In this document: positions 34,958 through 44,392 of the stretch, piece after piece | Position numbering within the stretch: position 1 is the first letter of the stretch | How the letters are laid out: every line of letters starts with the position of its first letter | NCBI RefSeq assembly: GCF_014649495.1 | Contig: NZ_BMTD01000028.1 | Location: 1 to 64,000 of the forward strand | Length of the DNA stretch: 64,000 nucleotides | Source: Streptomyces filipinensis | Lineage (GTDB): Bacteria; Actinomycetota; Actinomycetes; Streptomycetales; Streptomycetaceae | Reading direction: 5' to 3' | Made by a program: the position numbers and the translations under genes | Notes under the pieces: generated by a model | The model's input: only the letters and a program-made list of their open reading frames with translations | Told to the model about the DNA's origin: nothing | The model's database searches: none

Positions 34958-36076
34958 CTACTTCTGTCGCTTGTAGAACGGCAGGGCCACGACCTCGTAC
35001 GGCTCATGGCTGCCGCGGATGTCCACGCCGACGCCCTCGGTTCCCGGCGCCGCGTGCGCCGCGTCGACGTAGGCCATGGCGATCGGCTTGCCCAGGGTGG
35101 GGGAGGGGGCGCCGGAGGTGACCTCGCCGATCACCTCGCCGCCCGCGACGACGGTGTACCCGGAGCGCGGGACGCGCCGGCCCTCGGCGATCAGGCCGAC
35201 GAGGACCCGCGGCGGGTTCTCCTGGGCCTTCGCGGCGGCCGCGGCGAGCGCCTCGCGTCCCACGAAGTCGCCCTCCTTCTCGAACTTCACCACCCGGCCG
35301 AGCCCGGCGTCGAAGGGGGTGAGCGAAGTGGTCAGCTCGTGCCCGTACAGCGGCATGCCCGCCTCCAGGCGCAGGGTGTCCCGGCAGGACAGGCCGCAGG
35401 GGACCAGACCGACGCCCTCGCCGGCCTCGGTCAGCGCCTGCCACAGCTCCACGGCGTGCTCCGGCTTCACGAACAGTTCGAAGCCGTCCTCGCCGGTGTA
35501 ACCGGTGCGGGCGATGAGGGCCGGGACCCCGGCGACCGTGCCGGGCAGGCCGGCGTAGTACTTCAGGCCGTCGAGGTCGGCGTCGGTCACCGACTTCAGG
35601 ATGCCGGGGGACTCCGGGCCCTGCACGGCGATCAGCGCGTAGGCGTCCCGGTCGTCACGGACCTCGGCGTCGAAGCCGGCGGCGCGCTCGGTCAGCGCGT
35701 CCAGCACCACCTGGGCGTTGGAGGCGTTGGCGACCACCATGTACTCGGTCTCGGCGAGGCGGTAGACGATCAGGTCGTCCAGGATGCCGCCGTCGGCCTG
35801 GCAGATCATGGTGTAGCGGGCCCGGCCGACGCCCACGGAGGCGATGTTGCCGACCAGGGCGAAGTTCAGCAGGGCGGCGGCCTGCGGGCCGGTCACGGTG
35901 ATCTCGCCCATGTGGGAGAGGTCGAACAGACCCGCCTTGGTGCGCACGGCCACGTGCTCGTCGCGCTCGGAGCCGTAGCGCAGGGGCATGTCCCAGCCGG
36001 CGAAGTCGGTCATCGTCGCGCCGAGCGAGCGATGCAGGGCATCGAGCGCGGTACGACGGATTTCGGTACTGCTCAT
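34958..36076 (-). CDS. gcvT: Glycine cleavage system T protein (aminomethyltransferase)
   Basis: A 372-aa enzyme releasing ammonia from the H-protein-bound aminomethyl group and making methylene-tetrahydrofolate. Visible motifs are DFAGWDMPLRYG, LFDLSHMGEI, the folate-binding RTGYTGEDGFELF and the C-terminal barrel with GRRVPRSGY. The ATG at 36076 gives the family's normal N-terminus (SSTEIRRTALDALH). First gene after the tandem glycine riboswitch, so it should be induced by glycine. Confidence 0.97.
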   Translation of the reverse strand: MSSTEIRRTALDALHRSLGATMTDFAGWDMPLRYGSERDEHVAVRTKAGLFDLSHMGEITVTGPQAAALLNFALVGNIASVGVGRARYTMICQADGGILDDLIVYRLAETEYMVVANASNAQVVLDALTERAAGFDAEVRDDRDAYALIAVQGPESPGILKSVTDADLDGLKYYAGLPGTVAGVPALIARTGYTGEDGFELFVKPEHAVELWQALTEAGEGVGLVPCGLSCRDTLRLEAGMPLYGHELTTSLTPFDAGLGRVVKFEKEGDFVGREALAAAAAKAQENPPRVLVGLIAEGRRVPRSGYTVVAGGEVIGEVTSGAPSPTLGKPIAMAYVDAAHAAPGTEGVGVDIRGSHEPYEVVALPFYKRQK

Positions 36077-36130
36077 CGGACGGTCGTCTCCCAGGGCGAA
36101 GGCATGACGGGCGAGGTCGTTCCTCCCCAT

Positions 36131-36326
36131 CTGTCATCGGAACCTGAGAGGTTCGCCAGGACCGCCACAGGGGCGATCACGGCTTGCACCTTGGGTGGAG
36201 CCACTGTCGCAGCGGCCCGCTTTTCAGATGTGCCTCGCCCGCGCGGTAACGGGGCCTGAGAGATTCAAGGGAGGGACTTGCTCCTTCGGCGCCCCAGCGA
36301 AGACTGCTGGGAACTCTCCCGCGCGG
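36131..36326 (-). ncRNA. Tandem glycine riboswitch
   Basis: On the minus strand two glycine aptamers lie in series upstream of gcvT. Aptamer I begins GCGCGGGAGAG (about 36326) and includes GCGCCGAAGGAGCAA and AATCTCTCAGG. Aptamer II follows after a short AAA-containing linker, with CCAAGGTGCAAG and GAACCTCTCAGGTTCCG, ending GATGACAGA (about 36131). These are the conserved cores of the class. It lies about 55 nt before the gcvT start and should switch the operon on when glycine binds. Confidence 0.95.
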
Positions 36327-36509
36327 ATTCAAGCGGCCGGTATGCAGTTGGCGGCCACATCATTGCACGCCGCACCCCCGCCCGTCAGGGCCCGCATCTG
36401 TAACCGGGCTGTGGCACTACGCGCACCGAACCGCCGACGACCGTCCATTACCTTCTCTTTACATTGGATGGGCACGGGATGACCGAGCCGACAGGGGAGG
36501 ACGATCACG

Positions 36510-37181
36510 GTGAACAGCACCCCGGCGTACGCCACCGCCACCACCGGCGTCACGGTGCCGAAGCAGCCCTCCGCCCCGGCCCGCGAGCGCTGCGCCGACC
36601 ACCCGGCCCCGGTCGTCCGTGACCTGCGCGAGGGTGCCGGCCGCAGCCCGCACGCCCTGCGCTTCGGCCCCGCGGACCTGGTGGTGATCACCGGCCTGCC
36701 CGGCAGCGGCAAGTCCACCCTGATGCGGCGCGCGGTCGCCGGCCGCCGCATCGACTCCCAGGACACCCGCGACCGCTTCGCGACCCGCCTGCCCCGCGCC
36801 CTCCCGTACGCCCTCTACCGCCCCCTGGTCCGCCTCGCCCACTACGCCGGCCTGCGCCGCGCCCTGCGCGCCGGCGAGGGCGTCGTCGTCCACGACTGCG
36901 GCACCCAGCCCTGGGTGCGCGCCTGGCTCGCCCGCGAGGCGCGCCGGCGCGGCGGCACCCTCCGTCTGCTCCTGCTCGACGTCCCGCCGCAGACCGCCCG
37001 CGACGGCCAGCGGACCCGCGGCCGGGGCGTCTCGCGCTACGCCTTCCGCCGCCACCGCCGCACGACCGCCCGGCTGCTCGACGCGGTCGAGCGGGGCGAG
37101 CTGCCCGCGGGCTGCGGCTCGGCGGTGCTGCTGGACCGCGCCGCGGCGGACGTCCTGCAGCGGATCGAGTTCAGCGGGTGA
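36510..37181 (+). CDS. P-loop ATPase/kinase (AAA_33-like)
   Basis: A 223-aa cytoplasmic protein with a classical kinase P-loop, VVITGLPGSGKSTLM (about 58-72), and a predicted zeta-toxin/polynucleotide-kinase-like fold: Arg-rich lid (QRTRGRGVSRYAFRRHRR) and VVVHDCGTQPW as a possible Walker B region. The phosphate acceptor is unknown. The first 45 residues are not conserved-looking. The GTG start has GGGGAGG 9 nt upstream. It diverges from the glycine-riboswitch operon, with 183 nt between the riboswitch 5' end and its start. Confidence 0.8.
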   Translation: MNSTPAYATATTGVTVPKQPSAPARERCADHPAPVVRDLREGAGRSPHALRFGPADLVVITGLPGSGKSTLMRRAVAGRRIDSQDTRDRFATRLPRALPYALYRPLVRLAHYAGLRRALRAGEGVVVHDCGTQPWVRAWLAREARRRGGTLRLLLLDVPPQTARDGQRTRGRGVSRYAFRRHRRTTARLLDAVERGELPAGCGSAVLLDRAAADVLQRIEFSG

Positions 37182-37292
37182 GGGGCCTCGTGCGCGGCGG
37201 GTGGGGGGAGGGCGCGCGGAGGGTGAGGGGCTGTCACGGGCACCCGCTAGCCTTCATGGTCACAGCAGTGGTTTCCAGCAGGCGGTAGGCAG

Positions 37293-38084
37293 ATGGACTT
37301 CCCGGCGGACATTCCCGCGGACTTCCCGGCACAGGCGCACCCCCAGCCGCACGGCGGCTGGCCCGGCAACGAGCTGGAGGAGGTGCTCTCGGCCTCCCTC
37401 GGCGTACCCGCCGCGGCCGGCCGGATCATCGAGGTGCTGGGCCGCAGCCTGCTGTGGATCCCGCTGCCGAGCGGCGGCGGCCCGGACAGCGGCCCGCTGG
37501 ACCTGCCCACGCTGGACCTCGGCGGCCAGGTGTACGTCCCGGTGTTCAGCTCCGAGGAGCAGCTGCGCCAGGCGGCCGGCCCGCACATGGCGTACACCAT
37601 CGCGCCCGCCGTGGAGTTCGCCCGCGGTCTGCCCCCGCAGATCGGCATCGCGGTCAACCCCGACGCCCTGGTCGGCATCCCGCTGCCGCCCGAGGCGGTG
37701 GCCGAGCTGTGCCGGGCCGGCCGCACCCCGCTCGACGGCCCCGGCACCGGCGGCCGGGTCCGCCTCTTCGAGCCCGACTGGCAGGACGACCCGGTCGACT
37801 TCCTCTCCGCCGCGTCCGCCGAGTTCGCCGAGACCGGTGTGGTCCTCACCGCCCGCCGCTGCCTGGCCGCCGTCGAGACGGCCGACCCGGTGATGTTCGT
37901 GGGCGTGGAACTCTCCCAGTGGGAGGGCGACCTGCGCGCCCTTCCCCTGCAGGCCCTCGGTAAAGCCCTCGGAAAGATCCCGGTGCGGTGGCCGGTCAAC
38001 CTCGTCCTCCTGGACGTGACGGACGACCCGGTGGCCGCATGGCTGAAGGCCAACGTCCGCCCCTTCTATCAGTACGGTCACTGA
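37293..38084 (+). CDS. SseB-family protein, copy 1
   Basis: A 263-aa soluble protein of the SseB (enhanced serine sensitivity) family. The N-terminal SseB domain covers about 25-150 (PLPSGGG, YVPVFSSEEQLRQ). The C-terminal SseB domain (about 160-263) ends in VAAWLKANVRPFY. The biochemical role of SseB is unsettled; in E. coli it modulates serine sensitivity. Its place beside sdaA-glyA and next to a paralogue suggests a link to serine metabolism in this genome. The ATG at 37293 lacks a strong ribosome site. Confidence 0.83.
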   Translation: MDFPADIPADFPAQAHPQPHGGWPGNELEEVLSASLGVPAAAGRIIEVLGRSLLWIPLPSGGGPDSGPLDLPTLDLGGQVYVPVFSSEEQLRQAAGPHMAYTIAPAVEFARGLPPQIGIAVNPDALVGIPLPPEAVAELCRAGRTPLDGPGTGGRVRLFEPDWQDDPVDFLSAASAEFAETGVVLTARRCLAAVETADPVMFVGVELSQWEGDLRALPLQALGKALGKIPVRWPVNLVLLDVTDDPVAAWLKANVRPFYQYGH

Positions 38085-38238
38085 TCAGCGGGCCAGGGGG
38101 CGGCGGAGCTCGGGGGCGCGGGGAAGCGCGCGCGTACCCACCGCGTCCCCGCGCCCGCGTACGAACAGAAGGCCCCGAGCCGCCGGGCCCTTAAGCTGTC
38201 TCCGAACGCGGGGCACCAAACAGAGAAGGGCACGACAG

Positions 38239-39054
38239 GTGAGCGCGAGCCACAGCGGCAGCGTCGAGCACATGCTGCGCCAGGTCACGCCCGGACGCTA
38301 CGACGCCTACGAGGCCCTGTTGCGTGCCCTCGCCGCCCCGTCCTCCGGTCAGATCTGGATGCTCCTGTGGCACGGCCAGTCCGGCTCCCCGGACGCCCAG
38401 TACGGGAACATGGAGATCGACGGCTTCCAGTACGCCCCCTGTGTCACCTCCGCCCAGGAGCTCTCGGCCAGCGGCTGGAACCGGTCGTACGAGGTCGTCG
38501 ACGGTCTCGACGTGGCCCGCACCCTGTATCCCGACCACTACGGTCTCTGGCTCAACCCGCACAGCCCGGGCGGCGGCGTCGGCATCCCCTGGCTGGACCT
38601 GCGCCGCATCGCCACGGGCCTGGACCGTCAGCCCGCCGGTCCCCTCCGGCTGAGCGAACCCGGCATCGAGATCCCGCAGTTCTACGCCCTGCTCGCGCAG
38701 AACGCCCACCGCACCCCGGCCCTGCGCTCCCTGCGCCGCGCCTGGGTACAGCCGGCGCTCGGCGCGCCGTACCTCGCCATCGGTCTGGACGTGTACGACA
38801 CCTCGCCCGCCGCGGTCGACTCGGTGCGCGCGATGATGCAGCAGTCCGTCGGCGCGGTCCCGGAGGGCCTGCCGGTGTCGACCGTCGCGATGACCGACGA
38901 ATACGACCCCGTCGTGATGTGGATGCGGGCCAGCGCCCGCCCGTTCTACGACCGTGAGGCCCACGCGGCCCCCCAGCCCCAGGCCCAGGCCTCCGCGCGG
39001 CCGCAGGCGCCCGCCGCCGGGTACGGCTACCCACCGGTGCACGGCGGCTACTGA
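38239..39054 (+). CDS. SseB-family protein, copy 2
   Basis: A 271-aa paralogue of the preceding gene with the same two-domain plan (IWMLLWHGQSGSPDAQYG at the start; VVMWMRASARPFYDRE at the end of the SseB_C domain). It is followed by a Gln/Ala/Pro-rich tail (about 240-271, ending GYGYPPVHGGY) absent from copy 1. The GTG start at 38239 has AAGGG 9 nt upstream. The 154-nt gap after copy 1 suggests a possible separate promoter. The function is unknown beyond family. Confidence 0.82.
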   Translation: MSASHSGSVEHMLRQVTPGRYDAYEALLRALAAPSSGQIWMLLWHGQSGSPDAQYGNMEIDGFQYAPCVTSAQELSASGWNRSYEVVDGLDVARTLYPDHYGLWLNPHSPGGGVGIPWLDLRRIATGLDRQPAGPLRLSEPGIEIPQFYALLAQNAHRTPALRSLRRAWVQPALGAPYLAIGLDVYDTSPAAVDSVRAMMQQSVGAVPEGLPVSTVAMTDEYDPVVMWMRASARPFYDREAHAAPQPQAQASARPQAPAAGYGYPPVHGGY

Positions 39055-39127
39055 CCTGGGCTTATGGCCCATACGTACCTTTTGGTCCCCCTGGCTCTTC
39101 CGTCAGACCTCGTCCGTTCGCCGTGAC

Positions 39128-39148
39128 TTCCTGTCCGCATAACAGGAA
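39128..39148. promoter_or_regulatory. Palindrome upstream of the peptide transporter operon
   Basis: TTCCTGT (39128-39134) and ACAGGAA (39142-39148) form a perfect 7-bp inverted repeat with a 7-nt centre, 177 nt before the first start codon. Further hairpins follow in the 270-nt leader, such as GCCGCT-ACC-AGCGGC (39267-39281). An operator is the simplest reading. Confidence 0.45.
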
Positions 39149-39324
39149 ACGCCAGCTTGCATCACGGTTGCGCATCCATTCCCCGCCAAGGCTGGCGGCT
39201 GATCGCGCAAGCGTTGAAGACTCCCCCTTCAAGGGGTTCGCCCCTGTGTACGACGGACTGTTTGATGCCGCTACCAGCGGCAAGTGCGGGCCGGCTACCG
39301 CCGGTTGAGAGGGGTCCCAGCCTG

Positions 39325-40332
39325 ATGACGGCACCATTGCACGAGCCGACCGCGGAAGCGGCCCCGGGTGCGGCAGAGGAAGCGGCTGTCGCGGCCACCG
39401 ACGCGAAGGCCGTTCAGGGCCGGTCACTGGGCCGGATCGCCTGGGAACGCCTGAAGCGGGACAAACTCGCCCTGTCGGGCGGCATAGTCGTGCTCCTCCT
39501 CATCGTGGTCGCGCTGCTCGCACCCGTGATCACGGACCTCGTCGGGCAGGACCCGGACGCCTACCACCAGGGTCTGATCGACCCGCTGTTCAGCACCCCC
39601 AAGGGCTCGCTGGGCGGTCTGAGCGGTGACCACCTGCTCGGTGTCGAACCGGTCAACGGCCGCGACATCTTCGCCCGCATCCTCTACGGCGCCCAGATCT
39701 CGCTGCTCGTCGGCTTCCTGTCCGCGGTGGTCGCCGTCGTCCTCGGCACCGTCCTCGGCATCCTGGCGGGCTTCTTCGGTGGCTGGGTGGACTCGGTCAT
39801 CAGCCGGGTCATGGACGGCCTGCTCGCCTTCCCGCAGCTGCTCTTCATCATCGCCCTGGTCTCCGTCATGCCCAACCAGATGCTGGGGCTCACCGGCACG
39901 GGCGTGCGCGTCTTCGTGATGATCCTGGTCATCGGCTTCTTCGGCTGGCCCTACATCGGCCGCGTGGTGCGCGGCCAGACGCTCTCGCTGCGCGAACGCG
40001 AATACGTCGAGGCGGCCCGGTCGCTCGGCGCCGGGCAGTTCTACATCCTCTTCAAGGAGCTGCTGCCCAACCTCGTCGCGCCCATCATCGTGTACACGAC
40101 GATGATGATCCCCACCAACATCCTGACCGAAGCGGCGCTCAGCTTCCTGGGTGTGGGCGTCAAGCCGCCCACCTCCTCCTGGGGACAGATGCTCTCGAGC
40201 GCGATCGACTACTACGACTCGGACCCCATGTACATGGTGATCCCAGGCGTGGCGATCTTCATCACGGTTCTGGCCTTCAACCTCTTCGGCGACGGCGTGC
40301 GGGACGCGCTCGACCCGAAGGGCTCCCGCTGA
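39325..40332 (+). CDS. Peptide ABC transporter permease (OppC/DppC type)
   Basis: A 335-aa inner-membrane permease. A cytoplasmic Ala/Glu-rich head (1-35) leads to a first helix (about 50-75), then the five-helix BPD_transp_1 core with the EAA loop REREYVEAARSLGAG. The ATG at 39325 is preferred to the frame at 39157, which crosses the leader; GAGGGG lies about 11 nt upstream. First gene of a five-gene importer with unusual order: C-type permease, binding protein, B-type permease, then two ATPases. Confidence 0.93.
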   Translation: MTAPLHEPTAEAAPGAAEEAAVAATDAKAVQGRSLGRIAWERLKRDKLALSGGIVVLLLIVVALLAPVITDLVGQDPDAYHQGLIDPLFSTPKGSLGGLSGDHLLGVEPVNGRDIFARILYGAQISLLVGFLSAVVAVVLGTVLGILAGFFGGWVDSVISRVMDGLLAFPQLLFIIALVSVMPNQMLGLTGTGVRVFVMILVIGFFGWPYIGRVVRGQTLSLREREYVEAARSLGAGQFYILFKELLPNLVAPIIVYTTMMIPTNILTEAALSFLGVGVKPPTSSWGQMLSSAIDYYDSDPMYMVIPGVAIFITVLAFNLFGDGVRDALDPKGSR

Positions 40333-40402
40333 AGTGCCGTACCCCAAGCGTCCCGTGAGCTCACCCACGGGGTCTCTCATCAAATCCGGAGGATCCGAGA
40401 TC

Positions 40403-42187
40403 GTGAACACCCAACGCACCTCAGGGCGGCGCAAGCAGGCCCTTGCCGCTGCCGCAGTGGTCGCCGGGCTGCTGACCACGGCGGCGTGCGGCGGAGGCAA
40501 CGGCGGCTCGAAGGACGGGGCGGCCGGCTTCGACGCGGCGAACAACAAGGTCGCCCAGGCCGACCAGGTCAAGAAGGGCGGCACGCTGAAGTTCGTGAGC
40601 ACGCAGGACGCCGACTCGTGGGACACCACGCGCGGCTACTACGGGTTCATGTGGGACTTCTCGCGCTACTACAGCCGCCAGCTGCTCACCTACAAGACCG
40701 AGCCGGGTGCCGAGGGCGCGAAGCTCACCCCGGACCTCGCCACGGACATGGGCAAGGTCACGGACGGCGGCAAGACGTACACGTTCACGCTGCGTGACGG
40801 CGTCACGTGGGAGGACGGCAAGCCGATCACCTCCCAGGACATCAAGTACGGCATCGAGCGCGTCTGGGCGCAGGACGTCCTGTCCGGCGGTCCGATCTAC
40901 CTGCAGCAGATGCTGGACCCGAAGAACACCTACAAGGGTCCCTACAAGGACTCCGCGAAGGACCACCTGGGCCTGAAGGCGATCGACACGCCGGACGCCA
41001 AGACGATCGTCTTCCACCTGCCGTCGCCCAACTCGGACTTCCTCCAGGCGGTGGCGATGACCTCGGGCTCGCCGGTCCGCCAGGACATGGACACCAAGTC
41101 CAAGTACGGCCTGCACCCCTTCTCCTCGGGTCCGTACAAGTTCCAGTCGTACGCCCCGGGCAAGAACCTGGTCCTGGTCCGCAACACCAACTGGAAGGCG
41201 TCCTCGGACCCGGTCCGCAAGGCGTACCCGGACAAGATCACCCTGGACATCTCCACCAACCAGGCCGACTCGGACCAGCGCCTCATCAACGGCGACTACG
41301 ACCTCGACGCCTCGCAGACCGGCCTCGGCGCCCAGGGCCGTCAGATCGCCCTGAAGGAGCACAAGGACAACCTGGACAACCCGGTTTCCGGCTTCATCCG
41401 GTACGCGGTCTTCCCGCAGAGCGTCAAGCCGTTCGACAACCTGCACTGCCGCAAGGCCGTGATCTACGCCGCCGACCACGTGTCGCTGCAGACCGCCCGC
41501 GGTGGCCCGGTCGCCGGTGGTGACATCGGCACCAACATGCTCCCGCCGTCGGTCGCCGGTGGCGAGGGCCAGAAGTACGACCCGTACAAGATCGCGACGA
41601 AGAACAAGAACGGCAACGTCAACCTGGCCAAGCAGGAGCTCAAGGCCTGCGGTCAGCCGAACGGCTTCAAGACCACCATCGCGGTCCGCAACAACAAGCA
41701 GCAGGAAGTGGCCACGGCCGAGTCCCTGCAGGCCGCGCTGAAGAAGGTCGGCATCGACGCCGACATCTACCAGTACGACGGTTCGCAGAGCCCGGGCATC
41801 ATCGGCTCCCCCTCGAACGTCGCGAAGAAGAAGCTCGGCATCATCATCATGGGCTGGGGTCCGGACTTCCCGACCGTCCAGGGCTACGGCATCCCGCTGT
41901 GGAGCAGCAAGTACATCCTGCAGAGCGGTAACAACAACTACGCCCTGATCAAGGACAAGGCGATCGACGGTCTGTTCGACCAGTACACCAGCACGCTGGA
42001 CGAGTCGAAGAAGACCCAGATCGCCACGCAGATCAACCACAAGGTGATGGAGGGCGGCTACTACCTGCCCTTCGTCTTCGAGCGGCTGCTCAACATCCGC
42101 TCCTCGCGTCTGGCCAACGTGTACACGACGAACGCGTACAGCGGTTACTACGACTTCGTCAACCTCGGCCTGAAGTCCACGAAGTAA
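40403..42187 (+). CDS. Peptide/nickel-type solute-binding lipoprotein (OppA/DppA-like)
   Basis: A 594-aa SBP_bac_5 family lipoprotein. The signal ends LLTTAAC (Cys about residue 32). The mature protein shows the typical FTLRDGVTWEDGKPITSQD segment and a C-terminal ligand half. It captures oligopeptides for the neighbouring permeases. GGAGG 10 nt before the GTG at 40403 fixes the start. A strong hairpin after the gene (42245-42278) probably keeps its mRNA more abundant than that of the permease/ATPase genes that follow. Confidence 0.95.
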   Translation: MNTQRTSGRRKQALAAAAVVAGLLTTAACGGGNGGSKDGAAGFDAANNKVAQADQVKKGGTLKFVSTQDADSWDTTRGYYGFMWDFSRYYSRQLLTYKTEPGAEGAKLTPDLATDMGKVTDGGKTYTFTLRDGVTWEDGKPITSQDIKYGIERVWAQDVLSGGPIYLQQMLDPKNTYKGPYKDSAKDHLGLKAIDTPDAKTIVFHLPSPNSDFLQAVAMTSGSPVRQDMDTKSKYGLHPFSSGPYKFQSYAPGKNLVLVRNTNWKASSDPVRKAYPDKITLDISTNQADSDQRLINGDYDLDASQTGLGAQGRQIALKEHKDNLDNPVSGFIRYAVFPQSVKPFDNLHCRKAVIYAADHVSLQTARGGPVAGGDIGTNMLPPSVAGGEGQKYDPYKIATKNKNGNVNLAKQELKACGQPNGFKTTIAVRNNKQQEVATAESLQAALKKVGIDADIYQYDGSQSPGIIGSPSNVAKKKLGIIIMGWGPDFPTVQGYGIPLWSSKYILQSGNNNYALIKDKAIDGLFDQYTSTLDESKKTQIATQINHKVMEGGYYLPFVFERLLNIRSSRLANVYTTNAYSGYYDFVNLGLKSTK

Positions 42188-42244
42188 ACCCCGGCACACC
42201 CGCCGAACGGCACGAAAGGCAGGTGAAGGCCGGCGCGGCGAGAT

Positions 42245-42278
42245 CGCGGGCCCCCCGGACGACCTCCGGGGGCCCGCG
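42245..42278 (+). terminator. Stable intercistronic hairpin after the binding-protein gene
   Basis: A near-perfect 13-bp stem with one bulged C (arms 42245-42258 and 42266-42278) encloses a 7-nt loop, 58 nt after the binding-protein stop and 22 nt before the permease start. It would act as an attenuator or 3'-end protector within the operon. Confidence 0.65.
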
Positions 42279-42299
42279 GTCCGCGGCGGGCCGTAAGCT

Positions 42300-43294
<995 letters not shown>

Positions 43295-43298
<4 letters not shown>

Positions 43299-44392
43299 CC
43301 GAACTCAGCAAGACCGGAGCGGCCGTGGGCGAGCCCACCAGCTCCTCGCCCGCGCCGTCCTCCTTCCTGGAAGTGCGCGACCTGAAGGTGCACTTCCCGA
43401 CCGACGACGGCCTCGTGAAGTCCGTCGACGGGCTCAGCTTCCAGCTGGAGAAGGGCAAGACCCTCGGCATCGTGGGCGAGTCGGGCTCCGGCAAGTCCGT
43501 GACCTCGCTCGGCATCATGGGCCTGCACACCGCCGGCCAGTACGGCAAGCGCAAGGCGCAGATCTCCGGCGAGATCTGGCTGAACGGCACCGAACTGCTG
43601 TCCGCCGACCCCGACCACGTGCGCAAGCTGCGTGGCCGCGAGATGGCGATGATCTTCCAGGATCCGCTGTCGGCGCTGCACCCGTACTACACGATCGGCG
43701 CGCAGATCGTGGAGGCCTACCGGATCCACCACGACGTCGACAAGAAGACCGCCAAGCGCCGTGCGGTCGAGATGCTCGACCGCGTGGGCATCCCGCAGCC
43801 GGACAAGCGGGTCGACAGCTACCCGCACGAGTTCTCCGGCGGTATGCGTCAGCGCGCCATGATCGCCATGTCGCTCGTGAACAACCCCGAGCTGCTGATC
43901 GCGGACGAGCCGACCACCGCGCTCGACGTGACGGTCCAGGCGCAGATCCTGGACCTGATCCGCGACCTGCAGAAGGAGTTCGGCTCCGCGGTCATCATCA
44001 TCACCCACGACCTGGGCGTCGTCGCCGAACTCGCCGACGACATCCTGGTGATGTACGGCGGTCGCTGCGTCGAGCGCGGCCCGGCCGAGAAGGTGTTCTA
44101 CGAGCCCCGCCACCCCTACACCTGGGGTCTGCTCGGCTCGATGCCGCGCCTGGACCGCGACCAGCAGGAGCGCCTGATCCCGGTCAAGGGCTCCCCGCCC
44201 TCGCTGATCAACATCCCGTCCGGCTGCGCCTTCAACCCGCGCTGCCCGTACGCCGACGTCCCGAAGGACAACCTGACCCGCACGGTCCGCCCGGAACTGA
44301 CCGGGGTCGGCGACAAGCACTGGGCCGCCTGCCACATGTCGCAGGAGCAGCGGGAACGGATCTGGACCGAAGAGATTGCGCCGAAGCTGTGA
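43295..44392 (+). CDS. Peptide ABC transporter ATPase (OppD type)
   Basis: A 365-aa ATPase: Walker A GESGSGKS, signature FSGGMRQR, Walker B LLIADEPTTALD, H-loop ITHDLGVV. The C-terminal oligopeptide extension (PSGCAFNPRCPYAD) is typical and may bind an iron-sulfur cluster through its Cys residues. Translation is coupled on both sides: ATGA with the permease and GTGA with the next ATPase. It works as a heterodimer with the following product. Confidence 0.95.

Noticed and set aside
36131..36326. A short plus-strand coding region across the glycine riboswitch
   Set aside because: The conserved aptamer cores on the minus strand explain the sequence; the plus-strand frame has no ribosome site or domain.
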